A stretch of DNA of 64,000 bases from positions 220,798-284,797 of the forward strand of contig NZ_QMFY01000008.1 in the NCBI RefSeq assembly GCF_003286915.1, written 5' to 3'. Source of the DNA: Pseudochryseolinea flava (GTDB lineage Bacteria > Bacteroidota > Bacteroidia > Cytophagales > Cyclobacteriaceae). Positions 60,744 through 64,000 of the stretch are shown here, in pieces; position 1 is the first letter of the stretch, and each line of letters opens with the position of its first letter. A model generated the notes under the pieces. That model saw nothing but the letters and a program-made list of their open reading frames with translations, was not told where the DNA came from and did no database searches. The position numbers were made by a program, and so were the translations under genes.

Positions 60744-62516
60744 ATGTATCTAGTGGAAAAAGAGATCAGGAAAACTGATCAGTATGAGTTACCGGTAAGA
60801 AAAGAAAATCGTAATGCGACGAACTACGATGTGTATCCAGTTCACCGTATAGAGGAGGGAAAAATAGGAGACGGTTATGCGTCGCTGGCAGAGGCATTGC
60901 TTGGTGAACAATGTATCAAGCTGGATGGCTACGTCGGAATTATTTTTCATGATGTGCGTGAGAAATTAAATCAGTGTTTCCTTGCCAAGGGCATCGAGCC
61001 GATGTGGGTGGATGTGGAGTCAGCCATGTGCGCGCAGGAGCAAATCGATCAACAGCTGTCGCCATTTCTTGGGGGTGATGATCCTGTTTTTGGTAAACTT
61101 TGCCCGCTAAACTTGTCGGATCTGTTTGATAAGGATAAGCTAACGCGGTTGTCGCAATCCCCATCTACAACGATGGTGATTTTCTATGGAACGGGTGCGT
61201 CGCTTGTGCCTGTGGACGGTAAGCTTGTATTCTTTGATATTAGTAAAAATGAAATTCAATTCAGGTCACGAGCTGGTTCAGTCACAAATCTAGGAGCGCG
61301 TGCAGCTGGCGATGCGAAGCAGATGTACAAGAGATCATTCTTCGTAGATTGGCCAATCCTTAACCGACACGTTAACAGCATAAAGGATGAAATTAACTTT
61401 TATGTTGATGGGCAAAGATCGAGTGATATCACGTGGATACGTGGTGATGTGTGGCGTGATAGTATTGCAAGTATTACCAGGAAGCCTATCCGTGTGCGCC
61501 CTTGGTTCGAGCCCGGCGCATGGGGTGGTACTTGGATCAAAGACAATATCGAAGGGCTTGAGCAGGATGTTGTCAATTACGCTTGGTCATTTGAATTAAT
61601 TGTTCCAGAGAATGGCGTAATCTTAGAAAGCTCCGGATTGATGCTCGAGACGACATTCGATTCATTAATGTTTTTGTCCGGTGAGAATATTTTGGGAAGC
61701 GATTTTTCAACTTACGGATTTCAGTTTCCAATACGTTTCGATTTCTTGGATACATTTAACGGTGGCAACCTCTCAGTGCAATGTCACCCTACGCAAGACT
61801 ATATCCAGAAGACATTCGGAGAAAAAATTACGCAGGAAGAAACATACTATATTCTTGATTGCCAAGAGAGCGCGTTGGTGTATCTCGGATTTCAAGAAGG
61901 TACCACGCCGGCCATTTTTCGTGAAGCGCTCGAAAGTAGTCAAGAACGAAATGTTCCGCTGGAAATTGAGAAGTATGTTCAGGTGTTTCCGGCGGCGAAG
62001 CATGATCTATTTCTTATTCCACCAGGAACCGTTCACGCTTCCGGCAACGGCAACTTGGTTTTGGAAATTAGTTCTACGCCCTACATCTATACTTTCAAAA
62101 TGTATGATTGGCTTCGTGTAGGACTTGATGGAGAACCGAGGCCGCTGAACATCGATCGTGGTATGGATAATCTGGTTTTTGAACGCGCAGGAGAAAAGGT
62201 GAAGAAGGAACTAATCTCTAAACCTTTGCAGCTTGAACGTCAAACCGGCTACGAGCTTTATCATCTTCCTACACATCAGGAACATTTATACGATGTTCAT
62301 CGATACATAATTAAAACTGATGTGGAAGTTCTTACCGATGGCAAGGCGCATGTGCTCAGTCTAGTCGATGGTGAACAGATGGATATCATTGTTGATGATG
62401 AACATTTTGTTTTCAGTTTTGCCGAAACTGTTGTTATTCCGGCAGCTACGAAGCGATATACCATCAAGAATCTCCAGAATAAACCAGTCATGGTTGTGAA
62501 GGCTTTCATCAAATAA
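60744..62516 (+). CDS. manA: Class I mannose-6-phosphate isomerase with extra N-terminal domain
   Basis: The ATG at 60744 gives 590 residues; an upstream reading would begin inside the GH76 gene. Residues about 240-590 form the cupin-type PMI: RPWFEPGAWGGTWIKD, zinc-site SVQCHPTQDY, EETYYIL and PPGTVHASGNGNLVLEIS. PMI interconverts mannose-6-phosphate and fructose-6-phosphate. Residues about 1-230 form another domain (GIIFHDVREKLNQCFLAKG, VIFYGTGASLV, FFVDWPILNRH) that does not belong to PMI proteins such as E. coli ManA (391 residues). The protein has no signal peptide, so it is cytosolic. It is the last gene of the susC operon; the terminator follows. Confidence 0.88.
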   Translation: MYLVEKEIRKTDQYELPVRKENRNATNYDVYPVHRIEEGKIGDGYASLAEALLGEQCIKLDGYVGIIFHDVREKLNQCFLAKGIEPMWVDVESAMCAQEQIDQQLSPFLGGDDPVFGKLCPLNLSDLFDKDKLTRLSQSPSTTMVIFYGTGASLVPVDGKLVFFDISKNEIQFRSRAGSVTNLGARAAGDAKQMYKRSFFVDWPILNRHVNSIKDEINFYVDGQRSSDITWIRGDVWRDSIASITRKPIRVRPWFEPGAWGGTWIKDNIEGLEQDVVNYAWSFELIVPENGVILESSGLMLETTFDSLMFLSGENILGSDFSTYGFQFPIRFDFLDTFNGGNLSVQCHPTQDYIQKTFGEKITQEETYYILDCQESALVYLGFQEGTTPAIFREALESSQERNVPLEIEKYVQVFPAAKHDLFLIPPGTVHASGNGNLVLEISSTPYIYTFKMYDWLRVGLDGEPRPLNIDRGMDNLVFERAGEKVKKELISKPLQLERQTGYELYHLPTHQEHLYDVHRYIIKTDVEVLTDGKAHVLSLVDGEQMDIIVDDEHFVFSFAETVVIPAATKRYTIKNLQNKPVMVVKAFIK

Positions 62517-62536
62517 TCCGTTGGGTTCGGATTGTA

Positions 62537-62568
62537 GCGCAGCCTGAAAGGGTTGCGCTTTCTTTTTT
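62537..62568 (+). terminator. Rho-independent terminator after manA
   Basis: GCGCAGCC (62537-62544) and GGTTGCGC (62551-62558) form an 8-bp GC-rich stem with one G-T pair and a 6-nt loop, followed by TTTCTTTTTT. It ends 28 nt before the start of the second GH76 gene. Confidence 0.85.
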
Positions 62569-62596
62569 GATAAGAAACACTTAATCCTTAAACCAT

Positions 62597-63817
62597 ATGA
62601 GAAAGATCAAATCAAAATGCATGGCCGCAATCATCTTGATGAGCGGCATTTTTATTTCTTGCCATGATGAGATTGAAGGCGTGGGGAAAGATGCGGCAAA
62701 GTACACCATCGGTCATGACGATCGCAATGCGCGCGTGCCCAATTCAGTTTACTGGGAACGAGCGAATCAAGTTCATAATTTCGTTGTTGGAAATCTCTTA
62801 ACGTCTTACAATAGTTATAGAGCGAATACGACTACGAATGTTAATAACGCGTGGCAGTGGTATCAGATCAGTCAAATACTCGCCGACGCGGAGATGGTGC
62901 GACAGGCCGACTGGCGCTACGCACCTTATATGAATAACACCTACGCATGGATGAACAACATGTGGCACGGCACGTCGCCTCTTGGTGGCTATTTTGCTTC
63001 GGCGAACTTGAATGGTACAGGTGCCGGCGGCGACAAGTATATCGATGATAATGCGTTGGCAGGCGTTACCTATCTCGAATGTTACAATGTAACCACGGGT
63101 ACACAGAAGACAAATTATTTGAATTCCGCAAAAGGCACTGCGAACTGGCTAATGAACGCTGGTGTGTGGGACAATACTTTTGGCGGCGGATTTTGGTGGA
63201 ATACAACAAAGCCAGTGAAGCCCACGCAATCTAACGGACTGGCTATGCAACTCTTCATTCGGTTATATGCAATCACAGGGCAATCGTACTATTTGAGCTG
63301 GGCGAATTCTGTGAAGAATTGGTTAGAGGCAAATATGTACGATTCATCAGACGGTCTCTTTGTTTGGCAAATTGAGGCGAACGGTACAAAAAGAATGGAC
63401 AAGTTTACCTACGACAACGCCATCATGATTGAAGCCTATTTAGATTTTTACAACGTTACAGGCGACAACAGTTATCGGTTGAAGGCTATTAATCTTGCGA
63501 TCAAACTTAATACGAAACTATGGGATGGTACAAGAAACGTTTACAAGTTCAATACAAACGATCCTCGTGTGAATCCGGCGTGGTGTGGATGGGCTTCGCA
63601 GGCTATGATTAAGTTATACAAAAACGATCCTAATCCTGCATGGCTCGACTATGCGCAGAAGAATATCGATTTCCTGAATACTTACAACCGTAATGCCGCT
63701 AACGGAGGTTATTATACGTTCACCAACTTAAACGGTACGATCAGTGATGGACGTTACGAGGGAGTTGATCAAGCTTGGATACAAAGGATTAATGGTCAGA
63801 TGGCTGAATACCGTTAA
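62597..63817 (+). CDS. GH76 family alpha-1,6-mannanase lipoprotein, copy 2
   Basis: This 406-residue lipoprotein has a signal peptide ending IFISC. GH76 motifs are clear: KYIDDNALAGVTYLECYN with the catalytic Asp pair, GGGFWWNTTKPVKPTQSN, DKFTYDNAIMIEAYLDFYN, and the aromatic C-terminal half. Acidic residues directly after the lipid Cys (HDEIEG) resemble the surface-export signal, so it may sit on the cell surface and make the first cuts in mannan. A terminator 28 nt upstream separates it from the susC operon, leaving little room for its own promoter. A terminator follows. Confidence 0.9.
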   Translation: MRKIKSKCMAAIILMSGIFISCHDEIEGVGKDAAKYTIGHDDRNARVPNSVYWERANQVHNFVVGNLLTSYNSYRANTTTNVNNAWQWYQISQILADAEMVRQADWRYAPYMNNTYAWMNNMWHGTSPLGGYFASANLNGTGAGGDKYIDDNALAGVTYLECYNVTTGTQKTNYLNSAKGTANWLMNAGVWDNTFGGGFWWNTTKPVKPTQSNGLAMQLFIRLYAITGQSYYLSWANSVKNWLEANMYDSSDGLFVWQIEANGTKRMDKFTYDNAIMIEAYLDFYNVTGDNSYRLKAINLAIKLNTKLWDGTRNVYKFNTNDPRVNPAWCGWASQAMIKLYKNDPNPAWLDYAQKNIDFLNTYNRNAANGGYYTFTNLNGTISDGRYEGVDQAWIQRINGQMAEYR

Positions 63818-63836
63818 ACAGATATCGTAAAAGTAA

Positions 63837-63870
63837 AAGAGGCTGTCTCAAAAGGGCAGCCTCTTCTTTT
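63837..63870 (+). terminator. Rho-independent terminator of the second GH76 gene
   Basis: AAGAGGCTG (63837-63845) and CAGCCTCTT (63857-63865) form a perfect 9-bp stem with an 11-nt loop, followed by CTTTTG. Confidence 0.85.
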
Positions 63871-63880
63871 GTGTATGGAT

Positions 63881-63912
63881 AAAAAAAAAGAAGAGAACGT
63901 GAGTCCTCTTCT
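63881..63912 (-). terminator. Terminator for a minus-strand gene beyond the window
   Basis: CTCTTCT (63906-63912) and AGAAGAG (63889-63895) form a 7-bp stem with a 10-nt loop; on the minus strand a run of nine T follows (complement of 63881-63888). Confidence 0.65.
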
Positions 63913-63967
63913 AGTTGCAAGTCGTTATCTTGCTTGTGTGTACTAAAACAAAAGTAGTCTTTAAGAA

Positions 63968-64000
63968 CTACACGCCCAACCAAGTGATGATGCTTCCTCC
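63968..64000 (-). CDS. Possible C-terminal end of a minus-strand gene, cut by the window
   Basis: On the minus strand the window edge reads GGSIITWLGV followed by TAG, 55 nt before the minus-strand terminator. Ten residues are too few to assign a family; position and terminator make a real gene end plausible. Confidence 0.3.
   Translation of the reverse strand, partial: GGSIITWLGV

Overview
The window looks like chromosomal DNA of a Bacteroidota species, most likely a Cytophagales relative of Chryseolinea or Ohtaekwangia. Reasons: a flexirubin/aryl-polyene pigment operon, SusC/SusD pairs, a C-terminal type IX secretion (T9SS) sorting domain, many lipoproteins with Bacteroidota-type signal peptides, TAnnTTTG-like -7 boxes, almost no Shine-Dalgarno sites, and families typical of this phylum (DUF3667, DUF6766, GloVer repeats). 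The placement is inferred from gene content only.

Region 1 (1-11.8 kb): ten tightly packed, often overlapping plus-strand genes form the distal part of a flexirubin/aryl-polyene locus: NodB deacetylase (partial), LolA-like carrier, lipoprotein, hotdog dehydratase, GT2-DUF2062, a giant MMPL exporter-acyltransferase-methyltransferase fusion, CrtI-like oxidoreductase, C45 autoproteolytic acyltransferase, AcpS-type phosphopantetheinyl transferase and a PaaK-like adenylating enzyme. The ketosynthase and ammonia-lyase genes expected in such a locus must lie upstream of the window.

Region 2 (11.8-28.6 kb): housekeeping and regulation. It holds a coiled-coil lipoprotein, a BNR/Asp-box protein, a FrnE-type DsbA, ahcY, an ECF sigma/anti-sigma pair with two matching GTAAC-N17-CGTCAAAG promoters, an NtrC-type regulator facing a hybrid histidine kinase, an OmpA-domain protein, an ABC ATPase with a TolC protein, and rpsA.

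Region 3 (28.7-47.4 kb): accessory and partly decaying. tRNA-Cys is followed by a series of degenerate tRNA-Cys-derived repeats with relics at 36.4 and 39.9 kb. There is a stress block (DUF892, DsbA-like, manganese catalase, DUF6766), an NDH-2, a UvrA paralogue, an HD hydrolase and a VOC protein. Three broken genes are visible: a frameshifted membrane protein, an SPW-type gene with an amber codon at the Trp of its SPW motif, and a frameshifted MacB/FtsX permease. A 1012-residue GloVer-repeat T9SS cargo and a DUF3667 protein follow.

Region 4 (47.5-63.8 kb): a PAS-LuxR regulator precedes an alpha-mannan utilisation locus. The first operon is gntR, ROK kinase, MFS transporter and GH92. The second is SusC, SusD, SusE/F-like, GH76 and mannose-6-phosphate isomerase, with a second GH76 behind a terminator. 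The inferred logic is: GH76 endomannanases cut the alpha-1,6 backbone at the surface, SusCD imports oligomannosides, GH92 trims them in the periplasm, MFS imports mannose, ROK phosphorylates it and PMI makes fructose-6-phosphate. A shared motif (TGTnTGAACATA) before gntR and susC suggests control by the GntR protein. I see no IS element, CRISPR array, rRNA or replication origin.
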